This document shows, in pieces, positions 53,980-64,000 of a DNA stretch of 64,000 nucleotides; the stretch's first letter is position 1; every line of letters begins with the position of its first letter. Under the pieces are notes generated by a model that saw only the letters and a list, made by a program, of their open reading frames with translations, was not told the DNA's origin and did not search any database. Both the position numbers and the translations under genes were made by a program. Where the stretch lies: the NCBI RefSeq assembly GCF_009646115.1, contig NZ_CP045720.1, positions 3,534,001-3,598,000 of the forward strand, written 5' to 3'. This DNA is from Pantoea eucalypti (lineage in GTDB: Bacteria; Pseudomonadota; Gammaproteobacteria; Enterobacterales; Enterobacteriaceae).

Positions 53980-54990
53980 ATGACTATTATGAATCTGAGC
54001 AGTTCCCGTATGGCACAGCACTCGCTGCCGCGTCGCCTTCTGCATAACCACTCTGGCGTAGTCAGCATCGCGCTGTTTTTCGTATTCTGCTGCGTGGTGT
54101 TTTCCCTGATCACCGGCAACTTTCTCAGTAGCGCTAACTGGCTGAATATCATCCGTCAGAGTGCGCCATTGCTGATCGTCGCCACGGCGATGACGCTGGT
54201 GATTACCACGGGTGGGATCGATCTTTCCGTGGGGTCAACACTGGCCCTTGTCGGCGCCTTGTCAGCCATCGCCCTGAATAACTGGGGCCTGCCCTGGCCG
54301 GTGGTCTTGCTGGGCGGCCTGCTGCTGGGTGCGCTGGTCGGTGCTATCAACGGCTTTTTTATCGCCTATGAAGGCATTCCTGCCTTTATCGTCACGCTGG
54401 CGACGCTGGCGGTGGTGCGCGGCGTGGCGCTGCTGATCACTCAGGGTTACTCCATTCCCATCCCCGCTGATAGCCTGTTCGCCTTTATGGGACGCGCATG
54501 GGTGCTGGGTGTGCCGATGCCTGCGCTGATTGGCATCGTGGTGCTGGTGGTCGGCCATATCGTGCTGAACCATATGCGTTTTGGTCGCTATGTCACGGCC
54601 ATTGGCGCAAATGCAGAAGGTGCGCGCCGTAGCGGGATTAATACCAAAGCCGTCACCATGAAAGTTTACATCATCAGTGGTATGGCGGCGGCGCTGGCGG
54701 GCATGATCATCACTGCTCGCCTGGGCAGCGGCTCTTCTAACCAGGGCGAAGGCTTTGAGCTGCAGGTCATCGCTGCGGTGGTGCTGGGCAGTACCAGCCT
54801 GTTCGGCGGCTTCGGCACCGTTGTTGGCACGCTGTTAGGCGCGCTGTCGATTGCCATCATCCAGAACGGCCTGATTTTGTCGCATATCTCCCCGTTTTAT
54901 ACGCAGATCGCCACCGGTACGATTATTCTGCTGGCCATCTGGCTGAACACCCGCATTCTCAACCCGACGCGGTCGGCGGCGAAAGGATAG
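53980..54990 (+). CDS. Sugar ABC transporter permease (RbsC family)
   Basis: 336 residues from the ATG at 53980 (GAGG 9 nt upstream; the frame extends upstream into the ATPase gene). Eight or more hydrophobic segments are seen. Family motifs are MTLVITTGGIDLSVGSTLALVGALSAIAL, GFFIAYEGIPAFIVTLATLAVVRGVALLIT, AIGANAEGARRSGINTKAVTMKVYIISGMAAALAGMI and GTVVGTLLGALSIAIIQNGLIL. It imports a monosaccharide or a nucleoside-like compound. It is 13 nt after the ATPase stop. Confidence 0.92.
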   Translation: MTIMNLSSSRMAQHSLPRRLLHNHSGVVSIALFFVFCCVVFSLITGNFLSSANWLNIIRQSAPLLIVATAMTLVITTGGIDLSVGSTLALVGALSAIALNNWGLPWPVVLLGGLLLGALVGAINGFFIAYEGIPAFIVTLATLAVVRGVALLITQGYSIPIPADSLFAFMGRAWVLGVPMPALIGIVVLVVGHIVLNHMRFGRYVTAIGANAEGARRSGINTKAVTMKVYIISGMAAALAGMIITARLGSGSSNQGEGFELQVIAAVVLGSTSLFGGFGTVVGTLLGALSIAIIQNGLILSHISPFYTQIATGTIILLAIWLNTRILNPTRSAAKG

Positions 54991-54993
54991 CGC

Positions 54994-56073
54994 ATGAAAC
55001 ATTCTATTTTTCGCCATCCCGATCCGCTGCCACTGGGTATCAGTAGCGGCTATGTGATGACCGTGCTCGGCCCATTGCCGGTGAGTGAAATGGGCGTAAC
55101 GCTGATGCACGAACATATCCTGCTGGATGCCTCAGGCAAATGGGTGCCGCCCTGCTGCTGCGGCGATCGTCATCTGGCGGAAATGCCGGTCAGCATTGAA
55201 AACCTGGGCGAACTGTCACTCAACCCGCTTATCAGCCGCGACAACTGTCAGCTGTTTGATGTGGATTTGGCGATTGAAGAGCTGATGAAGTTCCGGGCGC
55301 TGGGCGGCGATACGGTGGTGGATCCCACGAATATCGGCATTGGCCGCGATCCCAAAGCCCTGCAGCGGATCGCGCGCCTGACCGGGCTGAATATCATCAT
55401 GAGCACCGGGCTGTATCTGGAACCGTCACATCCTGACTGGATGAAAACGATCAGCATTGAAGCCCTGACCGACAAGCTGATTTACGACCTGGGCGGCAGA
55501 GAAGATAAACCCGACGTGCTGGCAGGTCTTATTGGTGAGATCGGCGTTTCCAGCCGCTTTACCCCCAATGAAGAGAAATCCCTGCGGGCTGCAGGCCGCG
55601 CCAGCGCTGCGACAAATGTGCCGATTGAGGTGCATCTGCCCGGCTGGGAGCGTCTGGGTCATCGTGTACTGGATATTCTTGAAGAAGAAGGGGCTGACCT
55701 GCTCCATGTCGTGCTGTGCCATATGAACCCCAGCTTTGCGGATAAGCGTTACCAGCGCGAGCTTGCACAGCGCGGAGCCTTCCTGGAGTACGACATGATC
55801 GGCATGAGTTATTACTACGCCGATGAATCTGCGCAGTCGCCGTCCGATGAGGAGAATGCCCGCGCCATTCGCGAGCTGATTGATGACGGCTTTATTGAAC
55901 AGGTGTTGTTGTCGCAGGACGTGTTCCTGAAAACCATGCTGACCCGCTACGGCGGTCATGGCTATGGCTACATCCTTAAACATTTTGTTCCGCGCCTGAA
56001 ACGCCATGGCGTCAGCGGCGAACAACTTGAAACCTTACTGATTGCTAACCCACAGCGCGTTTTTGGTGGGTAA
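54994..56073 (+). CDS. Phosphotriesterase-family metal hydrolase
   Basis: 359 residues of the amidohydrolase superfamily. Metal ligands are visible: LMHEHILLD (HxH), LIGEIGVSS (bridging Glu position, as in Php rather than the carbamylated Lys of PTE), IEVHLPGW (His), VLCHMNPS (His) and VLLSQDVFLK (Asp). Members act as phosphotriesterases, lactonases or deacetylases. AAAGGATAG precedes the ATG, 4 nt after the permease stop. In this operon a lactone or sugar-ester hydrolase role is plausible (inference). Confidence 0.9.
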   Translation: MKHSIFRHPDPLPLGISSGYVMTVLGPLPVSEMGVTLMHEHILLDASGKWVPPCCCGDRHLAEMPVSIENLGELSLNPLISRDNCQLFDVDLAIEELMKFRALGGDTVVDPTNIGIGRDPKALQRIARLTGLNIIMSTGLYLEPSHPDWMKTISIEALTDKLIYDLGGREDKPDVLAGLIGEIGVSSRFTPNEEKSLRAAGRASAATNVPIEVHLPGWERLGHRVLDILEEEGADLLHVVLCHMNPSFADKRYQRELAQRGAFLEYDMIGMSYYYADESAQSPSDEENARAIRELIDDGFIEQVLLSQDVFLKTMLTRYGGHGYGYILKHFVPRLKRHGVSGEQLETLLIANPQRVFGG

Positions 56074-56085
56074 GGGAGAACCGTA

Positions 56086-56844
56086 ATGCAGAAGAAAATT
56101 TTACTGGTCGGTGAGTCCTGGACCAGCACGTCCGTTCACGTCAAAGGCTTCGATCAGTTTGCCACTGCTACCTGGCATAATGGCGCAACCGACTTTATGG
56201 CAGCGCTGGCCGACAGTGATTATGCCATCACCTATATGCCCGCTCATGCTGCCGCCACCGAGTTTCCACTCACGCCTGATGGGCTTTCGCAGTGGGACGC
56301 GATCATTCTGTCCGACATCGGTGCGAATACGTTGCTGCTGCACCCGGATACCTGGCTAAAGAGCCAGCGCACAGCGAACCGCCTGACACTGATCCACGAC
56401 TATGTGGCCGCAGGCGGCGCACTAATGATGATTGGCGGCTACTTTAGTTTTCAGGGTATCAATGGCGGTGCGCGCTATCGCAACACGGCCGTGGAGAAAG
56501 TCTTACCAGTGCGCTGCCTGGCCTGGGATGACCGCATTGAAACGCCAGAAGGGGCTTATCCCAGCGTCACGGAATCTCACCCGCTGTTTAGTGATATCCC
56601 CAACGAATGGCCATGGTTACTGGGTTATAACGAGGTGGAAATGCACCCTGAAGGCAAACTGCTGGCGACCATTGCCGGCACGGAACATCCGCTGCTGGCG
56701 GTGCGCGAATATCAGCAGGGCCGTTCACTGGTCTGGACCAGTGATATGTCGGCGCACTGGCTGCCGCAGGAATTTGCACAGTGGCCGGGTTATCGCCAGC
56801 TGTGGATCAACTGTCTGGACTGGTTAACGGTGCGTGGCGAATGA
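56086..56844 (+). CDS. Putative glutamine-amidotransferase-like protein
   Basis: 252 residues. It has the class I glutamine-amidotransferase-like flavodoxin fold: ILLVGESWTSTSVHVKGFDQF, WDAIILSDIGANTLLLHPDTW, LIHDYVAAGGALMMIGGYFSFQG and SLVWTSDMSAHWLPQEFAQW. The usual nucleophilic cysteine at the elbow (GGYFSF) is replaced, as in other members of this trimming-type family, so classical amidotransferase activity is unlikely. AGGGAGAA precedes the ATG. It overlaps the M20 gene by 4 nt. Confidence 0.82.
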   Translation: MQKKILLVGESWTSTSVHVKGFDQFATATWHNGATDFMAALADSDYAITYMPAHAAATEFPLTPDGLSQWDAIILSDIGANTLLLHPDTWLKSQRTANRLTLIHDYVAAGGALMMIGGYFSFQGINGGARYRNTAVEKVLPVRCLAWDDRIETPEGAYPSVTESHPLFSDIPNEWPWLLGYNEVEMHPEGKLLATIAGTEHPLLAVREYQQGRSLVWTSDMSAHWLPQEFAQWPGYRQLWINCLDWLTVRGE

Positions 56845-57950
56845 GCCAGAGCCTGATACTGGCGCAGCAACTGCTGCGTTTTGACACCATTAATCCCCCG
56901 GGCAATGAAGCAGCCTGCATGCAGTTCCTGGCAGACTGGCTGACGCAGCGTGGCTTCGACGTCACCCTGTCGACCTTCGGTGAAAACCGCCTGAACCTGA
57001 TTGCCAGCCTGCCTGGCAGCCTGCCTGGACCGAAGTTAGCGTTTACCGGCCATCTGGATACGGTTCCTCTCGGCAACGCCGACTGGCAGTACGATCCGTT
57101 TGGGGAAGTTGTGGGCGACAGGCTATATGGGCGGGGATCGAGTGACATGAAGGCCGCCGTCGCGGCTTTTGCCGTCGCCTGCGTGACGCATCAGCAGGCA
57201 ATTCAGCAAGGGTCGGGTGTTGTCCTGTTGATCACAGGCGGGGAAGAGACGGGGTGCGACGGCGCGCAAGCACTGATTGATACCACCGACCTGCCCGAGG
57301 TTGGCGCATTGATTGTCGGCGAGCCTACCAGCAACTATCCGGTTATCGGCCACAAAGGCGCACTCTGGCTACGCTGTGAAACCCGGGGCAAAACAGCGCA
57401 CGGCGCGATGCCTGAGCTGGGTATTAATGCCATTTATCTGGCGGCGGAGGCACTGGGCAAGATTCAGCACTTCTCACCCGGCGCACCTCATCCGCTGATG
57501 AAGCAGCCAACCATTAACGTCGGACGCATTGCCGGCGGTCTGAACATTAATTCCGTGCCCGATCGTACGCAGTTTGACGTGGATATCCGTAGCGCGCCCA
57601 ATCTGCATCACGCAGCAATTCGTCAGCAATTGACAACATTACTGGGAGAGAGCGTCACGGTGACGACGCTGGTGGATCTGCCAGCGGTGTTGAGCGAAGA
57701 GAATCAGGCCTGGATTCAGTCGGTTTATCAGCACTGTCAGGCATTACATGACGCCCCGCTGACACCGCGCATTGTGCCCTACTTTACCGATGCATCATTA
57801 CTGCTGCCCGCGCTGGGCACGCCGCCCTGTATTATCCTGGGTCCCGGCGAGCCCTCAATGGCACATCAGACCGATGAGTATTGCCTGCTGACTCGGTTAG
57901 CAGAAGCGGAAACGCTGTATGGTGCAGTGATAAACGACTGGATGCGTTGA
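56841..57950 (+). CDS. M20-family metallohydrolase (ArgE/DapE type)
   Basis: 369 residues. Zinc ligands are LAFTGHLDTVPLG (His and catalytic Asp), GRGSSDMKAAVAAF (bridging Asp), ITGGEETGCDGA (catalytic Glu pair), IVGEPTS and the C-terminal LGPGEPSMAHQTDEY (His). The family removes acyl groups from amino acids or amino sugars. The ATG at 56841 overlaps the previous stop (ATGA); the frame is open to 56781 but within the previous gene. It is the last gene of the operon and could deacylate the product of the phosphotriesterase-like enzyme. Confidence 0.9.
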   Translation: MSQSLILAQQLLRFDTINPPGNEAACMQFLADWLTQRGFDVTLSTFGENRLNLIASLPGSLPGPKLAFTGHLDTVPLGNADWQYDPFGEVVGDRLYGRGSSDMKAAVAAFAVACVTHQQAIQQGSGVVLLITGGEETGCDGAQALIDTTDLPEVGALIVGEPTSNYPVIGHKGALWLRCETRGKTAHGAMPELGINAIYLAAEALGKIQHFSPGAPHPLMKQPTINVGRIAGGLNINSVPDRTQFDVDIRSAPNLHHAAIRQQLTTLLGESVTVTTLVDLPAVLSEENQAWIQSVYQHCQALHDAPLTPRIVPYFTDASLLLPALGTPPCIILGPGEPSMAHQTDEYCLLTRLAEAETLYGAVINDWMR

Positions 57951-58013
57951 TGCATTAATGAAGGGATTTATGACACTGCGGGATGACTGAAATGGCACAG
58001 GGTGCGTGCCATG

Positions 58014-58043
58014 AAAAAGGCCGCCCTGAGAGGCGGCCTTTTT
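58014..58043. terminator. Bidirectional terminator between the M20 gene and lptG
   Basis: AAAAAGGCCGCC-CTGAGA-GGCGGCCTTTTT, a perfect 12-bp stem with A and T tracts on both sides. Confidence 0.92.
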
Positions 58044-58054
58044 GCGGCTGACTG

Positions 58055-59131
58055 TTAGCGCCGCTTAATCAACATAAACATACTGATCGCGAAGAACGCA
58101 AAGCTCGGCAGAATCGCGCCCAGAATCGGCGGCAAGCCGTAAACCAGGCTTAGCGGGCCGAAAATCTGGTCCAGCACGTAGAACAGGAAGCCAAAGCTGA
58201 TACCGGTGACGACACGCACACCCATCGACACGCTGCGCAGCGGACCAAAGATAAATGACAGCGCCATCAGCATCATCACCGCGACGGACAGCGGCTGGAA
58301 GATTTTGCTCCACATATTCAGCTCATATCTTCCCGCTTCCTGACCACTCTGCTTCAGATATTTACTGTAGCTATGGAGACCGCGAATCGATAATGCGTCT
58401 GGATCCAGCGCGACGACACCCAGCTTATCTGGCGTCAGATTCGTTTTCCATTCGCCAGTCAGGCTCTGTGAACCGGTAATCTGCTTTGGATCGGTGAGGT
58501 TCGACTCATCGACCTGGGAGAGCAACCAGCGTTTTTTGTCTTTGTCCCATGTGGCCGTCGCCGCGTAACGTACACTCTGCAGACGACGCTGGTCATTGAA
58601 GTTGTAGATGCTGACGCCATCAATTTCGTTGTCGCCTTTAATGCGCTCAATATAGATGAAGCTATTGCCATCTTTCGCCCACAGACCATTCTGCGTCGAG
58701 ACCAGTGCGCCACCGTAAAGCTGCTGCGCCCGGTAGTTACGTGCCATCTGCTCGCCCGACGGCGCGACAAACTCGCCAATCGCCATGGTCAGCAGCACCA
58801 GCGGAATCGCTGTTTTCATGACTGACAGCGCCACCTGCATACGGGTAAAGCCCGCCGCCTGCATCACCACCAGCTCACTGCGCTGCGCCAGCGCGCCCAG
58901 TCCCAGCAGCGCACCCAGCAGCGCCGCCATCGGGAAGAAAATCTCAATATCTTTAGGCACGCTCAGCAAAGTGTAATAACCGGCGCTCAGCGCGCTGTAG
59001 CTGCCCTGGCCGGTTTTACGCAGCTGGTCCACGAACTTGATGATGCCGGAAAGCGACACCAGCATGAACAGCGTCAGCATGATGGTATTGAAGATGGTTT
59101 TACCAATATAGCGGTCAAGTACGCGAAACAT
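58055..59131 (-). CDS. lptG: Lipopolysaccharide export permease LptG
   Basis: 358 residues. It starts MFRVLDRYIGKTIFNTIMLTLF and shows the YjgP/YjgQ-family layout: helices near residues 15-35, 60-80 and 100-120, a periplasmic jellyroll (about 130-265), and three C-terminal helices. With LptF and LptB2 it extracts LPS from the inner membrane. Its ATG shares one base with the lptF stop codon (TGATG), so the two are translationally coupled. The frame runs upstream to 59191 but only inside lptF. Confidence 0.96.
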   Translation of the reverse strand: MFRVLDRYIGKTIFNTIMLTLFMLVSLSGIIKFVDQLRKTGQGSYSALSAGYYTLLSVPKDIEIFFPMAALLGALLGLGALAQRSELVVMQAAGFTRMQVALSVMKTAIPLVLLTMAIGEFVAPSGEQMARNYRAQQLYGGALVSTQNGLWAKDGNSFIYIERIKGDNEIDGVSIYNFNDQRRLQSVRYAATATWDKDKKRWLLSQVDESNLTDPKQITGSQSLTGEWKTNLTPDKLGVVALDPDALSIRGLHSYSKYLKQSGQEAGRYELNMWSKIFQPLSVAVMMLMALSFIFGPLRSVSMGVRVVTGISFGFLFYVLDQIFGPLSLVYGLPPILGAILPSFAFFAISMFMLIKRR

Positions 59132-60231
59132 CAGACCGACCCTCCGCGGGTAAAGCGGGCGCGAATCCGACGCATCGGCACCGTATCCCACAGGTTAAGG
59201 AGCACCGCCAGCACCAGATAGCTGATATTCACTACCCACATCCAGAGCGCCGGATCGAGCCGCCCTTTCGCCCCGCTCGACTTCAGCGAGCTCTGCAGCA
59301 GGAAGAAAATCAGATAGAGCAGCATCGCAGGCAGCATTGACAGCACGCGCCCCTGACGTGGATTCACCACACTGAGCGGCACGACCATCAGCGCCATCAC
59401 CAGCACCGCGAACACCAGCGTCAGACGCCAGTGCAGCTCAGCCTGGAAATCAGGTGTTTTATTCGCGACCAGGTCGCTCAGGCTCGCCTGCTCTGAATCG
59501 TTAGGGTCAAGCGTTGCCGCTTTATAGCCCACAATCGCCTGATAGTTGGTGAAGTCGGTAATACGGAAATCACGCAGCAGTGCGGTGCCCTCAAAGCGGG
59601 TGCCTTTATCCAGCGTCACCACCTGCGAGCCATCTTTACGCTGTTCCATGTGGCCGCTGTCAGCCAGCACCACCGAAGGGCGCGCGTTGCCTTTTGGCCG
59701 TAACTGCGCCAGGAAGACGTTACCAAAGTTGTTGCCCTTCACATTCTCGACAAACAGCACGGCGCTGCCGTCGCCGGAGGTCTGGAACTGTCCGGCGGCC
59801 ATGGCTGCCGCGCCTGGATTGGCTTTGGCGTTCTGCGTCACCTCATCCTGATAACGGGATGACCATGGTCCCAGCCAGATGACATTAACCGCTGCCACCA
59901 CGGAGGTGAACAGCATCAGTATCATCGCGGCTTTCACCAGGACGGCCTTACTCAGGCCGCAGGCGTGCATCACGGTAATTTCACTTTCCGTGTAGAGACG
60001 CCCCAGCGTCATCAGAATTGCCAGAAACAGACTTAAGGGCAGTATAAGTTGTGCCATTTGAGGCACACCGAGTCCTAACAATGTCAGAACGAGGTTTGTC
60101 GGCACTTCGCCATCCACCGCGGCACCCAGGATCCTTACTAACTTCTGACAAAAGAAGATGAGTAACAGGATAAACAGGATAGCCAGCTGGCTTTTGAGCG
60201 TTTCCCGAACCAGATATCTAATGATGATCAC
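59131..60231 (-). CDS. lptF: Lipopolysaccharide export permease LptF
   Basis: 366 residues, the same length as E. coli LptF, and very similar (MIIIRYLVRETLKSQLAILF, LYTESEITVMHACGLSKAVL, VVPLSVVNPRQGRVLSMLPA). It is a six-helix inner-membrane protein with a periplasmic beta-jellyroll and partners LptG. It starts at a GTG (60231), as in E. coli. It is divergent from pepA, with a 268-bp shared promoter region. Confidence 0.97.
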   Translation of the reverse strand: MIIIRYLVRETLKSQLAILFILLLIFFCQKLVRILGAAVDGEVPTNLVLTLLGLGVPQMAQLILPLSLFLAILMTLGRLYTESEITVMHACGLSKAVLVKAAMILMLFTSVVAAVNVIWLGPWSSRYQDEVTQNAKANPGAAAMAAGQFQTSGDGSAVLFVENVKGNNFGNVFLAQLRPKGNARPSVVLADSGHMEQRKDGSQVVTLDKGTRFEGTALLRDFRITDFTNYQAIVGYKAATLDPNDSEQASLSDLVANKTPDFQAELHWRLTLVFAVLVMALMVVPLSVVNPRQGRVLSMLPAMLLYLIFFLLQSSLKSSGAKGRLDPALWMWVVNISYLVLAVLLNLWDTVPMRRIRARFTRGGSV

Positions 60232-60484
60232 GCTTAGTACGCCTGTGAAAACTTGTCTTTTTGCAGGAAAATCGCTAGTTTCAACGCTTATCAGCCATTT
60301 TTCTTCATCAATGGCCGTCGCCGTAGCTAAATTTGTATGAAAAACGCGTCCGGGTGGTGAAAAAACAACATCTTGTCACCCTGATTCATTATGACCTCCA
60401 GCGGCAGAATGTCATGCTGCGACAATGAATAAATGGGTCATGAGCGCGCTACATTCTAGCGGCAGCAGCGGCCGTTGTCTTTAA

Positions 60485-62011
<1,527 letters not shown>

Positions 62012-62031
62012 GCGCCCTCTTTTCTGACAGC

Positions 62032-62055
62032 AAGGGCGGATCTGATTCCGCCCTT
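62032..62055 (+). terminator. Hairpin between pepA and holC
   Basis: Perfect stem AAGGGCGGA / TCCGCCCTT with a 6-nt loop. The following T-tract is weak (GATCTTCT), so read-through into holC-valS is likely. Confidence 0.55.
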
Positions 62056-62076
62056 GATCTTCTGATGAGCAAACCG

Positions 62077-62535
62077 ATGAAAAACGCAACCTTCTACGTG
62101 CTGGAAACCGATGCAACGAGCGATGGCCTTAGCGCCGTTGAAGCGCTGGTGTGCAATCTGGCGGAAACACGCTGGCGGGCCGGAAAGCGGGTGTTGATCG
62201 CCTGCGAAGATGAGCAGCAAGCCATTCGTCTTGATGAAGCACTGTGGCAACGGCCAGCAAATGCTTTTGTGCCGCACAATCTGGCGGGCGAAGGCCCGCG
62301 CTACGGTGCGCCGGTCGAACTGGCCTGGCCCCAGCGACGCGGCAGTTCACAGCGCGACCTGCTGATTAGCCTGCTGCCCCACTTCGCAGATTTTGCTACT
62401 GCTTTCCATGAAGTGATAGACTTCGTTCCTTACGAAGACGCTCTCAAACAACTGGCGCGCGACCGCTATAAAGCGTATCGCAGCGTTGGATTCCAATTGA
62501 ATACGGCAGCGCCACCACAGCCGCAAACGACATAG
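62077..62535 (+). CDS. holC: DNA polymerase III chi subunit
   Basis: 152 residues from the ATG at 62077, which aligns with the E. coli HolC start (MKNATFY). An in-frame ATG four codons earlier (62065) is possible. Conserved blocks are [62 protein letters not shown] and [23 protein letters not shown]. Chi links the clamp loader to SSB. It is 5 nt before valS, the usual pepA-holC-valS order. Confidence 0.95.
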   Translation: MKNATFYVLETDATSDGLSAVEALVCNLAETRWRAGKRVLIACEDEQQAIRLDEALWQRPANAFVPHNLAGEGPRYGAPVELAWPQRRGSSQRDLLISLLPHFADFATAFHEVIDFVPYEDALKQLARDRYKAYRSVGFQLNTAAPPQPQTT

Positions 62536-62540
62536 CAGAA

Positions 62541-64000
62541 ATGGAAAAGACATATAACCCGCAAGATATCGAGCAGCCGCTTTACGAGCATTGGGAAAAG
62601 CAGGGCTACTTCAAACCGAATGGCGATACCAGCCAGGAAAGCTTTTGCATCATGATCCCGCCGCCGAACGTCACCGGTAGCTTGCACATGGGTCACGCCT
62701 TCCAGCAAACCATCATGGACACCATGATCCGTTACCAGCGCATGCAGGGGAAAAATACCCTGTGGCAGGCGGGTACTGACCACGCGGGCATCGCCACGCA
62801 GATGGTGGTTGAGCGCAAAATTGCGGCTGAAGAAGGCAAAACGCGCCAGGACTATGGCCGCGATGCATTCATCGACAAAATCTGGCAGTGGAAAGCAGAA
62901 TCTGGCGGCACCATTACCCGTCAGATGCGCCGTCTGGGTAACTCCGTCGACTGGGAGCGCGAGCGCTTCACCATGGACGATGGCCTCTCCAATGCCGTTA
63001 AAGAAGTGTTTGTTCGCCTCTATAAAGAGAACCTGATCTACCGTGGCAAGCGCCTGGTAAACTGGGATCCTAAGCTGCGCACGGCGATCTCCGATCTGGA
63101 AGTGGAAAACCGCGAGAGCAAAGGCTCAATGTGGCATATCCGCTATCCGCTGGCTGACGGCGCAAAAACCGCTGACGGCAAAGATTACCTGGTGGTCGCC
63201 ACTACCCGTCCGGAAACCCTGCTGGGCGATACCGGCGTGGCGGTTAACCCGGAAGATCCACGTTATAAAGATCTGATCGGCAAATTTGTGATGCTGCCGC
63301 TGGTGGGTCGTCTGATTCCGATCGTGGGCGATGAACATGCCGACATGGAAAAAGGCACCGGCTGCGTCAAGATCACGCCGGCGCATGACTTCAACGACTA
63401 CGAAGTCGGTCGTCGTCACAAACTGCCAATGATCAACATTCTGACCTTCGACGGTGATATCCGCGACCGCGCTCAGGTGTATGACACCAACGGCGAAGCC
63501 AGCGATGCCTGTTCCGATGAGATCCCGGCCGCTTTCCAGCACATGGAGCGCTTTGCCGCGCGTAAAGCGATTGTCGCCGCCGTCGATGAACTGGGCCTGC
63601 TTGAAGAGATCAAACCGCATGACCTGACCGTGCCTTACGGCGACCGTGGCGGTGTGGTTATCGAGCCGATGCTGACCGATCAGTGGTATGTGCGTACCGC
63701 GCCGCTGGCGAAAGTGGCGGTTGAAGCCGTTGAGAATGGCGACATCCAGTTTGTGCCGAAGCAGTATGAAAACATGTACTTCTCCTGGATGCGTGATATT
63801 CAGGACTGGTGTATTTCCCGTCAGCTCTGGTGGGGTCACCGCATCCCGGCGTGGTATGACGACAACGGTAACGTCTACGTTGGCCGTACCGAAGAGGAAG
63901 TCCGCGCTGAGAACAACCTGGCCGCCGATGTGGCGCTGCGTCAGGATGACGACGTGCTGGATACCTGGTTCTCATCCGGTCTGTGGACCTTCTCCACCCT
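62541..64000 (+). CDS. valS: Valyl-tRNA synthetase, N-terminal half (partial)
   Basis: The frame from the ATG at 62541 runs to the window edge without a stop, about 486 of the expected 950 or so residues. It begins [20 protein letters not shown]. The class I HIGH motif is [16 protein letters not shown] near residues 41-56. The CP1 editing domain is visible ([55 protein letters not shown]), and the second half of the catalytic fold begins with [18 protein letters not shown]. The KMSKS loop lies beyond the window. Confidence 0.97.
   Translation, partial: MEKTYNPQDIEQPLYEHWEKQGYFKPNGDTSQESFCIMIPPPNVTGSLHMGHAFQQTIMDTMIRYQRMQGKNTLWQAGTDHAGIATQMVVERKIAAEEGKTRQDYGRDAFIDKIWQWKAESGGTITRQMRRLGNSVDWERERFTMDDGLSNAVKEVFVRLYKENLIYRGKRLVNWDPKLRTAISDLEVENRESKGSMWHIRYPLADGAKTADGKDYLVVATTRPETLLGDTGVAVNPEDPRYKDLIGKFVMLPLVGRLIPIVGDEHADMEKGTGCVKITPAHDFNDYEVGRRHKLPMINILTFDGDIRDRAQVYDTNGEASDACSDEIPAAFQHMERFAARKAIVAAVDELGLLEEIKPHDLTVPYGDRGGVVIEPMLTDQWYVRTAPLAKVAVEAVENGDIQFVPKQYENMYFSWMRDIQDWCISRQLWWGHRIPAWYDDNGNVYVGRTEEEVRAENNLAADVALRQDDDVLDTWFSSGLWTFST

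Noticed and set aside
63126..63839. 237-codon minus-strand frame opposite valS
   Set aside because: The plus strand encodes valyl-tRNA synthetase with clear HIGH and editing motifs; the reverse frame has no family pattern.

Overview
This window is a chromosomal segment of a gamma-proteobacterium of the Enterobacterales. Several proteins read almost residue for residue like Escherichia coli UhpT, YecA, SymE, MarC, HolC, LptF and PepA. The periplasmic gluconate-dehydrogenase trio, the sugar-rich gene content and the moderately high GC point to Erwiniaceae, most likely Pantoea or a close relative (inference; no 16S gene is present). The order valS-holC-pepA-lptFG and the presence of yjgR, leuX, yjiN, yjjA and symE match the E. 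coli 96-99 minute region in outline.

Layout. 1-2.8 kb: end of a polar amino-acid ABC transporter operon with an FAD oxidoreductase. 2.9-5.7 kb: RcnB-like secreted protein, class C beta-lactamase-like lipoprotein, yecA. 5.9-10.8 kb: complete uhpABC-uhpT system for hexose-phosphate sensing and uptake. 11.1-15.5 kb: fructose-type PTS operon with its own PRD regulator and a class II aldolase. 15.6-17.3 kb: DJ-1/PfpI protein and CDP-diacylglycerol pyrophosphatase.

17.4-27.7 kb is an accessory island against tRNA-Leu(CAA) (leuX). It holds an orphan immunity-type lipoprotein cluster, symE with a LexA box and a probable antisense RNA, an AbiE pair whose toxin is cut off by a stray hsdM 5' fragment, an Mrr-like endonuclease, and a type I methylase (HsdM) that continues into a TRD-like segment and, after one base of frameshift, a HEPN-type RX4H region. 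No hsdR or separate hsdS is present. The duplicated hsdM start and leuX-proximal terminator suggest two successive insertions at leuX.

27.8-36.4 kb is a second variable stretch: DUF1176 and DUF1493 proteins, a translationally coupled HNH nuclease/SAM methyltransferase pair, a terminator-plus-7-mer repeat present twice, two YsnF/DUF2382 stress proteins, and a tandem duplication of yjjA (DUF2501) with one copy broken. 36.5-43.9 kb: an unknown protein, marC, a three-subunit membrane gluconate-type dehydrogenase, and a family 5 substrate-binding protein. 44.0-48.5 kb: yjgR, yjiN, a LysR regulator and a divergent F420-type NADP reductase-like protein.

48.8-58.0 kb is a catabolic locus of unknown substrate: BtpA/SgcQ protein, PfkB kinase, ribose-type binding protein, LacI repressor, ABC ATPase and permease, phosphotriesterase-like hydrolase, glutamine-amidotransferase-like protein and M20 amidohydrolase. 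Two identical 14-bp palindromes lie between the repressor and the transport genes. 58.1-64 kb returns to core genes: lptG, lptF, pepA, holC and the first half of valS.
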